Shown piece after piece: positions 32,317-40,969 of a DNA stretch of 64,000 nt. The number at the start of each line of letters is the position of its first letter. Position 1 is the first letter of the stretch. The notes below the pieces were generated by a model. It was not told the DNA's origin and searched no databases. It was given only the letters and a program-made list of their open reading frames with translations. Position numbers and translations under genes: made by a program. Source of the stretch: Marinobacter aromaticivorans (GTDB lineage Bacteria > Pseudomonadota > Gammaproteobacteria > Pseudomonadales > Oleiphilaceae); the NCBI RefSeq assembly GCF_002806975.1, contig NZ_NIHD01000002.1, forward strand, positions 434,001 to 498,000, in the 5' to 3' direction.

Positions 32317-33147
32317 ATGACATCGCACGTTTTTAAAAATGGCCTTCTGGTAAACCGTACCCGCCGGTTGGCTGGCTCTTTAACCGCAGCGGCTTGCCTG
32401 CTGGCCAGTGCCAGTGTGGTGGCGGATCACAGCGACAGAAACCCTAACGTTACCGAGGTGGAACCCTGGGATACCGTTAAAGTGTCGCGCATTCCCGGCA
32501 ATATCTATCTGCGCACCCAGGACGACCCGGACGATCTCATCTGGGACCGCTTGCCGGAATACCGTACGGCACTGCTGCCGGCACCGCCTGTACATCAGTC
32601 TGTCGCCCTGCGCTTCGAAGAAGGCTCCACTCGCACCAAGCACATGTATTTTCAGCTGGCCCGCTCTGCGGACCGCTTGTACATACGCCTGCGCTGGAAA
32701 GATCCCACCGAAAATCGCGACACCACTGTGGACGAGTACCGTGATGGCGTTGCCGTTCAGTTTGCCCTGAACGATACAGACACGTCCTACATGATGGGGT
32801 CCGGCCATGAAAACCCGGTAAATATGTGGTACTGGCGTGCCGACAAAGAGCAGGTGGACAGCCTGGCCGCAGGTGGTTATGGCAGCACGACCACCCTGCC
32901 AGTCCAGAATGTCTCCGGTGCCAGCGCCTACTTCACTGATCCAGTCCCTGCAGACAGGGAATGGCAGGTTGTGATGTCCCGACCGTTCAAGTCTGATGGC
33001 AAGTACGATGTGAACTTCGATCGTGACACCGTTCCCATGGGCTTTGCCGTATGGCAGGGTAGTGAGAACGAGCGCGATGGTAATAAACGCGTGACACACA
33101 CCTGGATCCTTCTGGACGCGAGTCCGGATAGTGACAACGGACAGTAA
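32317..33147 (+). CDS. Molybdoenzyme heme-b gamma subunit (EbdC/DdhC-like)
   Basis: This 276-residue protein has a Sec signal peptide (about residues 1-36, ending ASVVA) and the fold region of the ethylbenzene-dehydrogenase-type heme domain. By analogy with EbdC, whose heme b has Met and Lys axial ligands, the likely ligands are Met160 (or Met159) in SYMMGSGHENPVNMW and Lys257 in RDGNKRVTH. ATG 32317 is supported by GAGGA at 32304-32308. The protein would pass electrons to a periplasmic acceptor such as the cytochrome c encoded at 27083. The product is somewhat longer than EbdC. Confidence 0.88.
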   Translation: MTSHVFKNGLLVNRTRRLAGSLTAAACLLASASVVADHSDRNPNVTEVEPWDTVKVSRIPGNIYLRTQDDPDDLIWDRLPEYRTALLPAPPVHQSVALRFEEGSTRTKHMYFQLARSADRLYIRLRWKDPTENRDTTVDEYRDGVAVQFALNDTDTSYMMGSGHENPVNMWYWRADKEQVDSLAAGGYGSTTTLPVQNVSGASAYFTDPVPADREWQVVMSRPFKSDGKYDVNFDRDTVPMGFAVWQGSENERDGNKRVTHTWILLDASPDSDNGQ

Positions 33148-33158
33148 GGAGCCCTTTG

Positions 33159-34250
33159 ATGCCGGTTTCCCAATTTCCTCCCAGGGACCCTCTGGCACTT
33201 GTGCCAGAGGACTGCGGCCTGGGCCATGCCTGCCAGTTCTGCCCCCGGGAAGATACCTGTCAGCTGGACAAGGGTCAGCACGAAAAAAAGCTGATTGAGA
33301 AGCGGCTGGCCGACATTGGCCAGATCATTCTGGTTATGGCCAACAAGGGCGGAGTGGGTAAAAGCACTGTATCGGCCAACGTGGCAGCCGGCCTCGCAGG
33401 CCGGGGTTACAAAGTAGGCGTTGCGGATGCCGACATTCACGGGCCGAATCAGAGCCGGTTTTTCGGTTTTGTGGGCCAGCGGGTCCGCCTCGGCAAGAAC
33501 GGCCTGCCGCCAAAGGACTTCGAGTTTTTTGGCCTGGAGCATCCGGTAAAAGTCGGTTCCCTGGCCTTTATGATGGAGCGCGATGATACGCCCATCGTGT
33601 GGCGGGATGCCTACAAACACGATTTCATGCATCACCTGATCGGGTCTTTCGACTGGGGGCCGCTGGATTTTCTGGTGATAGACATGCCGCCGGGTACCGG
33701 CAATGAGCTGATTACCCTGGCTGACATGCTTGAAGGCCATGACGTGGCAGCCTTGCTGGCTACGACGCCTCAGGAAGTGGCACTGATGGACAGCCTGAAA
33801 GCCGTTCGTTTTTGCCAGGAGCGTGGTCTGCCGCTTATTGGTGTGGTTGAAAATATGGCGGGTGTAACCTGCCCCAACTGCAGTGAGCAGTTCCATGTGT
33901 TCCCGCGCGCTCATCTGGCTGAGGCCCTGGCAGCAGCAGAGGTGGAGTCCGTGGCGCAAATTCCTCTTTCGCTGGCGCTGTCCAGCGGTTCAGACACAGG
34001 AGTACCCGTGATCCTTTCGGCCCCGGAGGGCCCCGAGGCGCAAGCGTTTGCCTCTGCTGTTGCGGCCTGTGAGGCTTATGGCCGGGCCAGCTTTGCGGAA
34101 GTGGCCACGCAGTCGTTGCAGGAGTTGACACAGGCAGGCCTGGAAAGCTCCGAGATGGAGCAGGCGCTGGAATCCGTGCCACCTGAGCAGCGGGAGGCTT
34201 TGCGTCAACAGCTGGAATCCCTGCTGGGAACCGGCGGCAAACCACATTGA
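33159..34250 (+). CDS. NBP35/Mrp-like P-loop ATPase with N-terminal Fe-S motif
   Basis: This 363-residue protein belongs to the Mrp/NBP35 group of Fe-S scaffold ATPases. It has the deviant Walker A KGGVGKST near residue 65, a DADIHGPNQSR switch region, and the bridging-cluster motif CPNC near 238. Upstream of the ATPase is an unusual cysteine run C-x6-C-x2-C-x5-C (about residues 18-34), of which C-x2-C-x5-C matches the N-terminal cluster of eukaryotic Nbp35. A 60-residue Glu/Gln-rich tail follows. AAGGAG (33146-33151) supports ATG 33159. It is 11 bases after gamma, so cotranscribed, and probably serves Fe-S loading of the beta or alpha subunit. That role is inferred. Confidence 0.82.
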   Translation: MPVSQFPPRDPLALVPEDCGLGHACQFCPREDTCQLDKGQHEKKLIEKRLADIGQIILVMANKGGVGKSTVSANVAAGLAGRGYKVGVADADIHGPNQSRFFGFVGQRVRLGKNGLPPKDFEFFGLEHPVKVGSLAFMMERDDTPIVWRDAYKHDFMHHLIGSFDWGPLDFLVIDMPPGTGNELITLADMLEGHDVAALLATTPQEVALMDSLKAVRFCQERGLPLIGVVENMAGVTCPNCSEQFHVFPRAHLAEALAAAEVESVAQIPLSLALSSGSDTGVPVILSAPEGPEAQAFASAVAACEAYGRASFAEVATQSLQELTQAGLESSEMEQALESVPPEQREALRQQLESLLGTGGKPH

Positions 34251-34286
34251 TGTAACGCATCACCCATGTGAACCCTGTTGTACGAG

Positions 34287-34308
34287 CCCTGCTTGCAGGG
34301 TCTCTTTT
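34287..34308 (+). terminator. Weak intrinsic terminator after the NBP35-like gene
   Basis: CCCTGC (34287-34292) pairs with GCAGGG (34295-34300) across a 2-base loop and is followed by TCTCTTTT. The very short loop and interrupted T-tract make it a partial terminator or pause site. Confidence 0.45.
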
Positions 34309-34328
34309 CCCTATTCGAGAGCACTGCC

Positions 34329-36206
34329 ATGACTGACACTCGCGCACCTGGTCGCCGTCGTTTTTTCAGCCGGTTGTTAGGAACCGATAATGCTACTGCA
34401 CCCGGTCGCGCACCCTGGCGCCGGGTACCGGAAGTAGGTGCGGGTGACGGCGACGTGCTCTGGTCGGGCTGGACCGGAGATGGCGAGTTGTTTGTGGTTG
34501 GCGACGAGGGCATGGTGATGCGCTTCGTGGGCCAAAATGGCGCCGACGGCCGGCAATGGCAGAAAATGAACGTTCCCACCCGGCTGCCTCTTCACGGCAT
34601 CTGGGGACCAACCACAGACAACCTGTTCGCCGTGGGCTGGATGGGCTGCATACTGCATTTTGACGGCGTGCAATGGCAGTTGCTGCGGGGAGGCGTAATC
34701 GATACCGAAGGCGGGCGGTTTGCCGCCTGTGAGGAAAACACACCCCTGTTTGCAATTGATGGCAATGACCAGGGCCAGGCCTGGGCAGTGGGCGATGACG
34801 GCATGATCCTGCATTATGACGGCTGCCGCTGGCAGCGCGAACAAAGCCCCACACAGGTGAATCTGCGTGCAGTCACCTGCGGACCGGATAACACAGTGTA
34901 CGTAGCCGGCGGTGAGGGCACGGTACTGCATCGTGATAGCCATGGCCAGTGGAGCAAACTGGACTGCCCTCTGGGCTCAGGTTTCCATGCCTTGCTGTTG
35001 CTGGATGACGACACCCTGCTGCTGGGCGGTGGCCGTTATTTTGTGGATAAGGGCGGGTTTCGCGGCGAATTGGTGCTTTACCAGAACGGGCGTTTCCAGC
35101 CCCTTAGCTTTGACGAGCCCATGCCAAGGCTGAGAGCACTCAAAGCCTACAAGGGCGGGGTGTTAATTGTAGGTGACCAGGGCCACCTGTATTACTACAG
35201 GGATTTCCGGCTCGACAAACTGGAAAGCAACTGCCGCCACGACCTGATGAACATTATCGTACTGTCCACGGGTGAGGCCCTGGTGGTGGGCGACTTTGGC
35301 ACCATAATGACCGCATCTGAGGATTTTACGCAAGCTCTGGCCCCGCCACCGGTTGAAGCGGACGCCAGCCCCTGGGAAACCATGGCTGTACCGACCGGGG
35401 CTCAGATCTGGGGCTTTACCGAGGCTGCCGGTGGTACCTGTTACGCATGCGGTGAAGCGGGTACTGTGCTGCGCCTGCAGGGGAATGAGTGGGAGTTACT
35501 GCCGGCGCCCAGTGAGCTTGCGGTTCACTGTGTCTGGGATACCGGCGCCGGGTTGTTTGCTGCCGGCCAGCTGGGGCGTATTTTCCGGTTTGATGGCGAG
35601 CAATGGGCCCTGCATTACGATCTGAACCTGGACCTGACCATTCTTGCCATGTGGGGCAGTAGCCCCGAATCCGTCTACGCCGTGGGCGACGAGGGCCTGA
35701 TTCTGCATTTTGACGGCCTGAGCTGGAAGCGTATGATCAGCGGCACCCAGTCGGCGCTTTACGGTTTATGGGCTCTTGATGACGAGCACATGCTTGCTGC
35801 CGGCGATTTCGGCCTGGTTCTGAGATACAACGGCAAGGACTGGCGCGAGTTCAATGTGGGCACCGAGAACTTTCTCTACGATATCTGGGGCGACAGCCTC
35901 AGCAATATCTACGCCGTTGGACTGTCTGGCACACTGGCCCATTTCAATGGCCAGCGCTGGCAGATGATGGCCACCCGCCTGCGTGAAGATCTGCTGTCCA
36001 TCTCCGGTTCTGATGCCGCAGGCGCCTTCGCGGTGGGTACCCGGGGCTGTGTACTGCGCCTTGAGGGTGACCAATGGCTAACCGAACCCAGTGGCAGTGA
36101 TGCGGGCTTGCGTGCGGTTTGTGCCACCCGCAGCGGAGCGGTTTATGCCGTGGGTGACCGGGGAACGGTCCTGCGGCGCCCGGGCGTCAGCTGCACGGAA
36201 CACTGA
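34329..36206 (+). CDS. Cytoplasmic beta-propeller protein with about fourteen repeats
   Basis: The 625-residue product is built of repeats of the form [VA]G-x2-G-x-[ILV]-L-[HR]-[FY]-[DN]-G-x2-W. I count about fourteen; clear copies include VGDDGMILHYDGCRW, VGDEGLILHFDGLSW, AGDFGLVLRYNGKDW and VGTRGCVLRLEGDQW, while copies 5-7 are degenerate. This suggests two seven-bladed propellers, reminiscent of Ycf48-like assembly factors. The N-terminus has GRRRFFSRLLG, like a twin-arginine motif but without a hydrophobic core, so export is unlikely. ATG 34329 is chosen because the upstream frame crosses a hairpin. Its position after the molybdoenzyme genes suggests a maturation role; no function is established. 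Confidence 0.72.
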   Translation: MTDTRAPGRRRFFSRLLGTDNATAPGRAPWRRVPEVGAGDGDVLWSGWTGDGELFVVGDEGMVMRFVGQNGADGRQWQKMNVPTRLPLHGIWGPTTDNLFAVGWMGCILHFDGVQWQLLRGGVIDTEGGRFAACEENTPLFAIDGNDQGQAWAVGDDGMILHYDGCRWQREQSPTQVNLRAVTCGPDNTVYVAGGEGTVLHRDSHGQWSKLDCPLGSGFHALLLLDDDTLLLGGGRYFVDKGGFRGELVLYQNGRFQPLSFDEPMPRLRALKAYKGGVLIVGDQGHLYYYRDFRLDKLESNCRHDLMNIIVLSTGEALVVGDFGTIMTASEDFTQALAPPPVEADASPWETMAVPTGAQIWGFTEAAGGTCYACGEAGTVLRLQGNEWELLPAPSELAVHCVWDTGAGLFAAGQLGRIFRFDGEQWALHYDLNLDLTILAMWGSSPESVYAVGDEGLILHFDGLSWKRMISGTQSALYGLWALDDEHMLAAGDFGLVLRYNGKDWREFNVGTENFLYDIWGDSLSNIYAVGLSGTLAHFNGQRWQMMATRLREDLLSISGSDAAGAFAVGTRGCVLRLEGDQWLTEPSGSDAGLRAVCATRSGAVYAVGDRGTVLRRPGVSCTEH

Positions 36207-36341
36207 ACTGACAGCGCCTTTTACATATCGACACACCATTAAACGGTATACCACATTGGCCTTGAGCTACACTTCGGTTTAACAGTTTTTTAATTTCAGG
36301 AAGCTCTTTGACCCGGACTGTCCTTGTAAGGAGATCTTTCC

Positions 36342-37088
36342 ATGCGTTCAATGTCGTTGTCAGTTCTGATGTTGCTGGCCTTATTCGGATCATCCCGGAT
36401 TCTTGCGGCAGACAGGTTGTATATCTATACGGAAAATTTCCCGCCCTACAACATGAGTACCAATGGCCGTGCGTTTGAACACAGCGCGGACAAAATTGAT
36501 GGTATCTGCACCGAAAGAGCAAAAGCGGTTCTGGACCAGTCCGGATATGACTATCGCATAAAATTGCGCAACTGGAACTACGGCTACAACCGCGCCCTGT
36601 CCAAAGTCAATCATGGAATATTCTGCACCACCTATACCGAAGAGCGGGCACCCTTGTTCAAATGGGTGGGGCCTTTGGCCCAGAACCTGTGGACAATTTT
36701 TGCGCCGCCCGGAAGCACGTTCAAGATGGACCGGCTTGAGGATGCGAAAGGTAAAACCATAGGGGGCTATCGCAACGACGTCAGGAGTGAATACCTCCTG
36801 AAACGTGGTTACCAGATGTCGGTAATCGACAGTGACGATCTCAACCCGAAGCGTCTGGCGCTGGGCCAGATCGACCTGTGGATTGCAGAACGACTCGCAG
36901 GGCCCTACCTTGCGTCGCAGCAGGATGTCGAAGGCCTCGTTCCGGTGTTTTCGTTCAATGACGTTGATCTGTATCTGGCAATGAACCCGGATACGCCCGA
37001 CGAGGTTATCGAAGATCTCAACCGGGCACTGCAAGAGGTGAAGGACAACGGAACCTTCGAGGCCATCGGCACCAAGTACGGTCTGTAA
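36342..37088 (+). CDS. Periplasmic solute-binding protein, family 3-like
   Basis: This 248-residue protein has a signal peptide (about residues 1-22, ending SRILA) and a bacterial extracellular solute-binding family 3 fold, seen in YTENFPPYN, the KGKTIGGYR segment near 130 and the C-terminal DNGTFEAIGTKYG. No permease or ATPase gene is adjacent, so it may be an orphan sensor or binding protein; its ligand is unknown. AAGGAGAT is a clear ribosome-binding site. The upstream gap (36207-36341) shows no further gene. Confidence 0.78.
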   Translation: MRSMSLSVLMLLALFGSSRILAADRLYIYTENFPPYNMSTNGRAFEHSADKIDGICTERAKAVLDQSGYDYRIKLRNWNYGYNRALSKVNHGIFCTTYTEERAPLFKWVGPLAQNLWTIFAPPGSTFKMDRLEDAKGKTIGGYRNDVRSEYLLKRGYQMSVIDSDDLNPKRLALGQIDLWIAERLAGPYLASQQDVEGLVPVFSFNDVDLYLAMNPDTPDEVIEDLNRALQEVKDNGTFEAIGTKYGL

Positions 37089-37150
37089 GCCGCGGGCAAA
37101 GGAACCCCGGGTAGCAGGAGCCTACCCGGGACACCGGATTATCCCGGAGC

Positions 37151-38086
37151 TCAGCCGACTTCGCTCAGATCAGGCGCCTGAAGCGGTTGCAGTGCGCGGG
37201 TATTGGTGCGATTACCCAGAAAATCCGGCCGTGCTTTGTTGCCACAGAAGGGCTGGGTCAGCTGGTTTTCCACACTGTTATAAACGAAGAACAGGTTACT
37301 TCTGGGCCAGGGTGACATGTTTGCATTGGATGCGTGCAAGGTGTTGCACTCGAAGACAATCAGCGATCCGGCCGGCCCCGTGGGTGCCTTGATACCATAG
37401 TTGTCGGCCATCCTTTTCAGGTCCCTGTTACTGGGCACGCCCAGTTCCTGCTTTTTCAGGGAGGACTGGTAATTGTCTTCCGGAGTGCGCCCCACGCAGG
37501 GAATAAAGGTTTTGTGGGAGCCTGGAATCAGCATCAAAGGGCCGTTAAACGGTGTGTTATCTGTCAGGGCAATGGAGAAACTGACGGCCCGCATTCTGGG
37601 CATACCGTCTTCCGCATGCCAGGTTTCAAAATCCGAATGCCAGTCAAATCCCTTACCGTGAAATCCCGGTTTGAAGTTGATGCGCGACTGGTGGATATAG
37701 GCATCGCTGCCCAGCAGCTGGTGCACCATGTCGAGGATAGCAGGGTTGCGGGTCAGTTTGTCAAAGCGTGGCGAGAGTTCGTGTATACCAAAGACAGACC
37801 GTATTTCCTGCTTGCCGGTTTCAGTAATGGTGCCCTCTGAACGAAGGACGCTGTCGTCGTCCTCATAGGCTTCCAGATCTTCCCGGAACCTTTTAACCGT
37901 TTCCTTATCCAGAAAGTTATTGAACACCAGAAACCCGTCACGTTCGTACATGGCCAGCTCGGCTTCACTCAGGGGCCCGCTTGTGCGGTCTTTGCCCTGG
38001 CTGTGGATAACGGGATCGAGGCGATCTATTGGCGCGGCGGGGCGCTCAAGGCGGGTGGGGTAAAAGTCGTCAGCACGAGTTTCCAT
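37151..38086 (-). CDS. ectD: Ectoine hydroxylase
   Basis: EctD is a non-heme Fe(II)/2-oxoglutarate dioxygenase that converts ectoine to 5-hydroxyectoine, an osmolyte and stress protectant. The 311-residue product has the diagnostic EctD signature FDWHSDFETWHAEDG, containing the iron ligands His and Asp. The distal His is in NTLHASNANMSP. The ATG at 38086 has AAGGAGGT just upstream; the in-frame ATG at 38116 does not. ectABC are not in this window, so ectD stands alone here. The gene points against the flow of most neighbours. Confidence 0.92.
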   Translation of the reverse strand: METRADDFYPTRLERPAAPIDRLDPVIHSQGKDRTSGPLSEAELAMYERDGFLVFNNFLDKETVKRFREDLEAYEDDDSVLRSEGTITETGKQEIRSVFGIHELSPRFDKLTRNPAILDMVHQLLGSDAYIHQSRINFKPGFHGKGFDWHSDFETWHAEDGMPRMRAVSFSIALTDNTPFNGPLMLIPGSHKTFIPCVGRTPEDNYQSSLKKQELGVPSNRDLKRMADNYGIKAPTGPAGSLIVFECNTLHASNANMSPWPRSNLFFVYNSVENQLTQPFCGNKARPDFLGNRTNTRALQPLQAPDLSEVG

Positions 38087-38122
38087 ATTCGGACCTCCTT
38101 CTTTTAGCAACATCACAACAAA

Positions 38123-38149
38123 GGCCTGCCCTCAAGCAGGTGGCAGGCC
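38123..38149 (-). terminator. Minus-strand intrinsic terminator downstream of acyl-CoA dehydrogenase
   Basis: GGCCTGCC (38123-38130) pairs with GGCAGGCC (38142-38149). Read leftward it is followed by TTTGTTGTG. It would end the acyl-CoA dehydrogenase transcript before ectD. Confidence 0.6.
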
Positions 38150-38229
38150 AGAAAACGGTTTTCCCCTCAGGGTCAGCAGTAAAAAGAGTGAGTAGGCGGT
38201 TAGATGCGGTTGGAAGGAAATATTTCAAG

Positions 38230-38260
38230 CCCTGCCGGCTCGGGTATCAAACTGGCAGGG
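38230..38260 (-). terminator. Second hairpin after acyl-CoA dehydrogenase
   Basis: CCCTGCC (38230-38236) pairs with GGCAGGG (38254-38260). Read leftward it is followed by CTTGAAATATTT, a weak T-tract. Its stem shares sequence with the hairpin at 38123, so the two could also pair alternatively. Confidence 0.4.
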
Positions 38261-38274
38261 CGTTCAAGGGCGGA

Positions 38275-40095
38275 TTAACCGGTAAACGCCATGTTTTCCG
38301 GGTCGATCTGCATCAGGTTACGGCTTGGGCTCAGCATACTTGTGGCATGGGTTTGAGCCCGGGGCAGCAGGCGCTCGAAATAAAATTCCGCCGTGGCCAG
38401 CTTGGTGGTGTAGAAAGCCTCAGAGTCATCACCCCCGTTATCCAGGCAATTTACCGCGGTTGCTGCCTGTCGCGCCCACATATACGCCATGGTCACGTAA
38501 CCGCTGTACATCAGGAAATCGTAAGAGGCCGAGCTCACTACATCACGGTCTTTGCGGGCTGCAAGCATGATTCGCACGGTGAGCAGGTTCCACTGGGCGG
38601 TCAGCTTGAGCAGGTCCAGGGCAAACGGACGTAAACGGCTGTCGGTCAGGTGCTTACGGGCAAAGTTGGCAATCCGCGCGGTGAAATCACGCACAGCGCC
38701 GCCTTTGGTGGTCAGCAGTACCTTGCGGCCGAGCAGGTCCAGCGCCTGAATACCGGTGGTGCCTTCATACAAAGTGGCAATCCGGGTATCCCGGGCGATC
38801 TGCTCCATACCGTGTTCACGAATGTAACCGTGGCCGCCGAATACCTGCATACCCAGGCTGGCGGCTTCATTCCCCAGTTCCGTCAGAAAGCCTTTGAGAA
38901 TCGGGGTCAGGAAGCCCAGTTTGTCATCGTATTTTTCGGCTTTTTTTGTATCGCCGGCGGCATGGCCCTCAACCATATGGTCGGCCAGGCGGGCAGCGTC
39001 ATAGAGCATGGCACGGCCGCCTTCGGCAATGGCTTTCTGGGTCAGCAGCATGCGGCGTACATCGGCGTGGTGAATCAGGCTGTCGGCCACCTGATCCGGC
39101 TCTTTTTTACCGGAGAGTGCGCGCATGGAGCGGCGTTCTCTGGCGTAATCCAGCGCCCACTGATACGACAGCTCCGCGGGGCCGACGCCCTGTATCGCGG
39201 TGCCGATACGGGCCGTGTTCATAAAGGTGAACATGCACTCCAGACCCTCGTTTTCCGGGCCAATCAGATAGCCGGTTGCACCATCAAAGTTCAGAACACA
39301 GGTAGCGGAAGCCTTGATGCCCATTTTCTTTTCCAGGCTGCCACAGACCACGGCGTTGCGTTCACCCACGCTGCCGTCCGCGCCGGGCATAAACTTCGGC
39401 ACGATAAACAGACTGATGCCCCGGGTGCCTTTGGGAGCATCCGGCAGGCGGGCCAGAACGATGTGAACAATGTTCTCGGTAAGGTCATGGTCACCGGACG
39501 AGATAAAGATCTTGGTGCCGGTAATTTTATAGCTGCCATCCGTCTGTGGTTCGGCTTTGGTTTTTACCTGGCCCAGATCGGTGCCGCACTGGGGCTCGGT
39601 CAGGCACATGGTGCCGGCCCAGCGGCCTTCGGTCAGCGGTAGCAGGTAGGTGTCTTTCTGGTCGTCGGAGCCGTGCAGAAAAATGGTGTTCATGGCGCCC
39701 ATGGACAGGCCCGGGTACATGGAGAACGACCAGTTCGCGGTGCCCATCATTTCCTGCTTCATAAGGCCCATGGACGCAGGCAGGCCCTGACCGCCAAATT
39801 CCTCCGGCGCAGAGAGACCCTGCCAGCCGCCCATCACATACTGGTTATAGGCTTCTTTATAGCCTTTCGGAGTGGTGACTTCGCCGTCTTTCAGTGTACA
39901 GCCTTCCTCATCGCCGAGCTGGTACAGCGGGCTCAGTTGTTCCTCGCAAAAACGGGCGCATTCGGTGAGGATGGCGTCTACGATATCCGGCGTTGCATTC
40001 TCACCGCTGGCCAGTGAAGCGTAGTGTTTCGGGTAGTCAAATACCTCGTTGAGCAGAAACTTCATGTCCCGCAAGGGCGCCTTGTATGCCGGCAT
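38275..40095 (-). CDS. Long acyl-CoA dehydrogenase (DmdC/FadE-like, ~600 aa class)
   Basis: This FAD-dependent acyl-CoA dehydrogenase has 606 residues and introduces a trans-2 double bond into an acyl-CoA. Motifs are MCLTEPQCGTDLG near residue 165 and SSGDHDLTENIVH near 215. The catalytic-glutamate region YEGTTGIQALDLLGRK is near 433, followed by an extra C-terminal domain characteristic of the long class, which includes 3-methylmercaptopropionyl-CoA dehydrogenase DmdC and many fatty-acid enzymes. ATG 40095 (MPAYKAPLRDMKF) is the conserved start with AGAGGAT upstream; the longer frame from 40188 is unsupported. The substrate is not determinable. Confidence 0.9.
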   Translation of the reverse strand: MPAYKAPLRDMKFLLNEVFDYPKHYASLASGENATPDIVDAILTECARFCEEQLSPLYQLGDEEGCTLKDGEVTTPKGYKEAYNQYVMGGWQGLSAPEEFGGQGLPASMGLMKQEMMGTANWSFSMYPGLSMGAMNTIFLHGSDDQKDTYLLPLTEGRWAGTMCLTEPQCGTDLGQVKTKAEPQTDGSYKITGTKIFISSGDHDLTENIVHIVLARLPDAPKGTRGISLFIVPKFMPGADGSVGERNAVVCGSLEKKMGIKASATCVLNFDGATGYLIGPENEGLECMFTFMNTARIGTAIQGVGPAELSYQWALDYARERRSMRALSGKKEPDQVADSLIHHADVRRMLLTQKAIAEGGRAMLYDAARLADHMVEGHAAGDTKKAEKYDDKLGFLTPILKGFLTELGNEAASLGMQVFGGHGYIREHGMEQIARDTRIATLYEGTTGIQALDLLGRKVLLTTKGGAVRDFTARIANFARKHLTDSRLRPFALDLLKLTAQWNLLTVRIMLAARKDRDVVSSASYDFLMYSGYVTMAYMWARQAATAVNCLDNGGDDSEAFYTTKLATAEFYFERLLPRAQTHATSMLSPSRNLMQIDPENMAFTG

Positions 40096-40348
40096 AATCA
40101 ATCCTCTGAACTGGTCTGAATATCTTTTCGGGGCCATTGCCCGCTTCAAGTTGCCTGCTGTTTTACGGTATTGCGCTTCGGATTCCATTGACGAAAAGCA
40201 CCTGTGGCGGTGTCAGTAAAGACAGTAGGCGGGCTTGGCCGGGGCGCTTTGCTGATCGGAGAAGATCCCCCGGGCGTATTCAGATAGCACCCATCGCACC
40301 ATACATTGTGATGGCACCTGTGACGCTGAGAACCCCGTGGAGAGCCTT

Positions 40349-40933
40349 ATGACAAGTGTAAAAAATATGCAAAACCTGCATTCTGTGATTCACAACCGTG
40401 GCTGGCGCTCTATACTCCTGTTTGTATCGGTCATGAGCCTGCTAACTGGTTGTTCCGGGCCCGCCCTGACCGATTATGCAGAGCGCAGCCCCAGGCTGAC
40501 TCCCCAAACATTTTTCAGCGGTGAACTTAGTGCTCGCGGGGTGGTCAAGGACATGTCCGGGGAGGTGATCCGCACATTCGATGCGGATATCACGGCCTCC
40601 TGGGATGCTGCAGGCGTGGGCACCCTGGATGAAGTATTCCGCTTTGATGACGGCGAAGTGCAAACCCGGGTCTGGACGCTGACACCCTCGGATAACGGCG
40701 ACAGCTATCATGCCGGGGCGGGCGATGTGGCAGAGCCGGGAACCATGCGCTGGAGCGGCAACACCCTCCACATGAACTATGTGCTCCGGATTGCCTACGG
40801 CGATGGAACACTGGATGTACGAATGAATGACTGGATGTATCTGATAACACCCGACACTTTGATTAACCAGACCACCATGAGTAAATGGGGGATTGATGTG
40901 GGTGAAATTGTTCTCGTGATTCAGAAAAAATAA
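40349..40933 (+). CDS. DUF3833 lipoprotein
   Basis: This 194-residue protein has an N-terminal signal and the lipobox LLTGCS (Cys near residue 36). The following sequence, FFSGELSARGVVKDMSGE near 60, matches the DUF3833 family of gammaproteobacterial lipoproteins of unknown function. ATG 40349 is chosen with GGAG 6 bases upstream; GTG 40337 is the alternative. It lies just before an RND efflux pair on the same strand. Confidence 0.8.
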   Translation: MTSVKNMQNLHSVIHNRGWRSILLFVSVMSLLTGCSGPALTDYAERSPRLTPQTFFSGELSARGVVKDMSGEVIRTFDADITASWDAAGVGTLDEVFRFDDGEVQTRVWTLTPSDNGDSYHAGAGDVAEPGTMRWSGNTLHMNYVLRIAYGDGTLDVRMNDWMYLITPDTLINQTTMSKWGIDVGEIVLVIQKK

Positions 40934-40969
40934 ACCCGGCGGGAGCCGGTCCGTTTGCTGGGATTGTCT

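Noticed and set aside
38002..38010. Perfect DnaA-box sequence in ectD
   Set aside because: An isolated 9-mer in coding sequence, without AT-rich DNA or neighbouring boxes. Similar single hits occur at 5518 and 47308.
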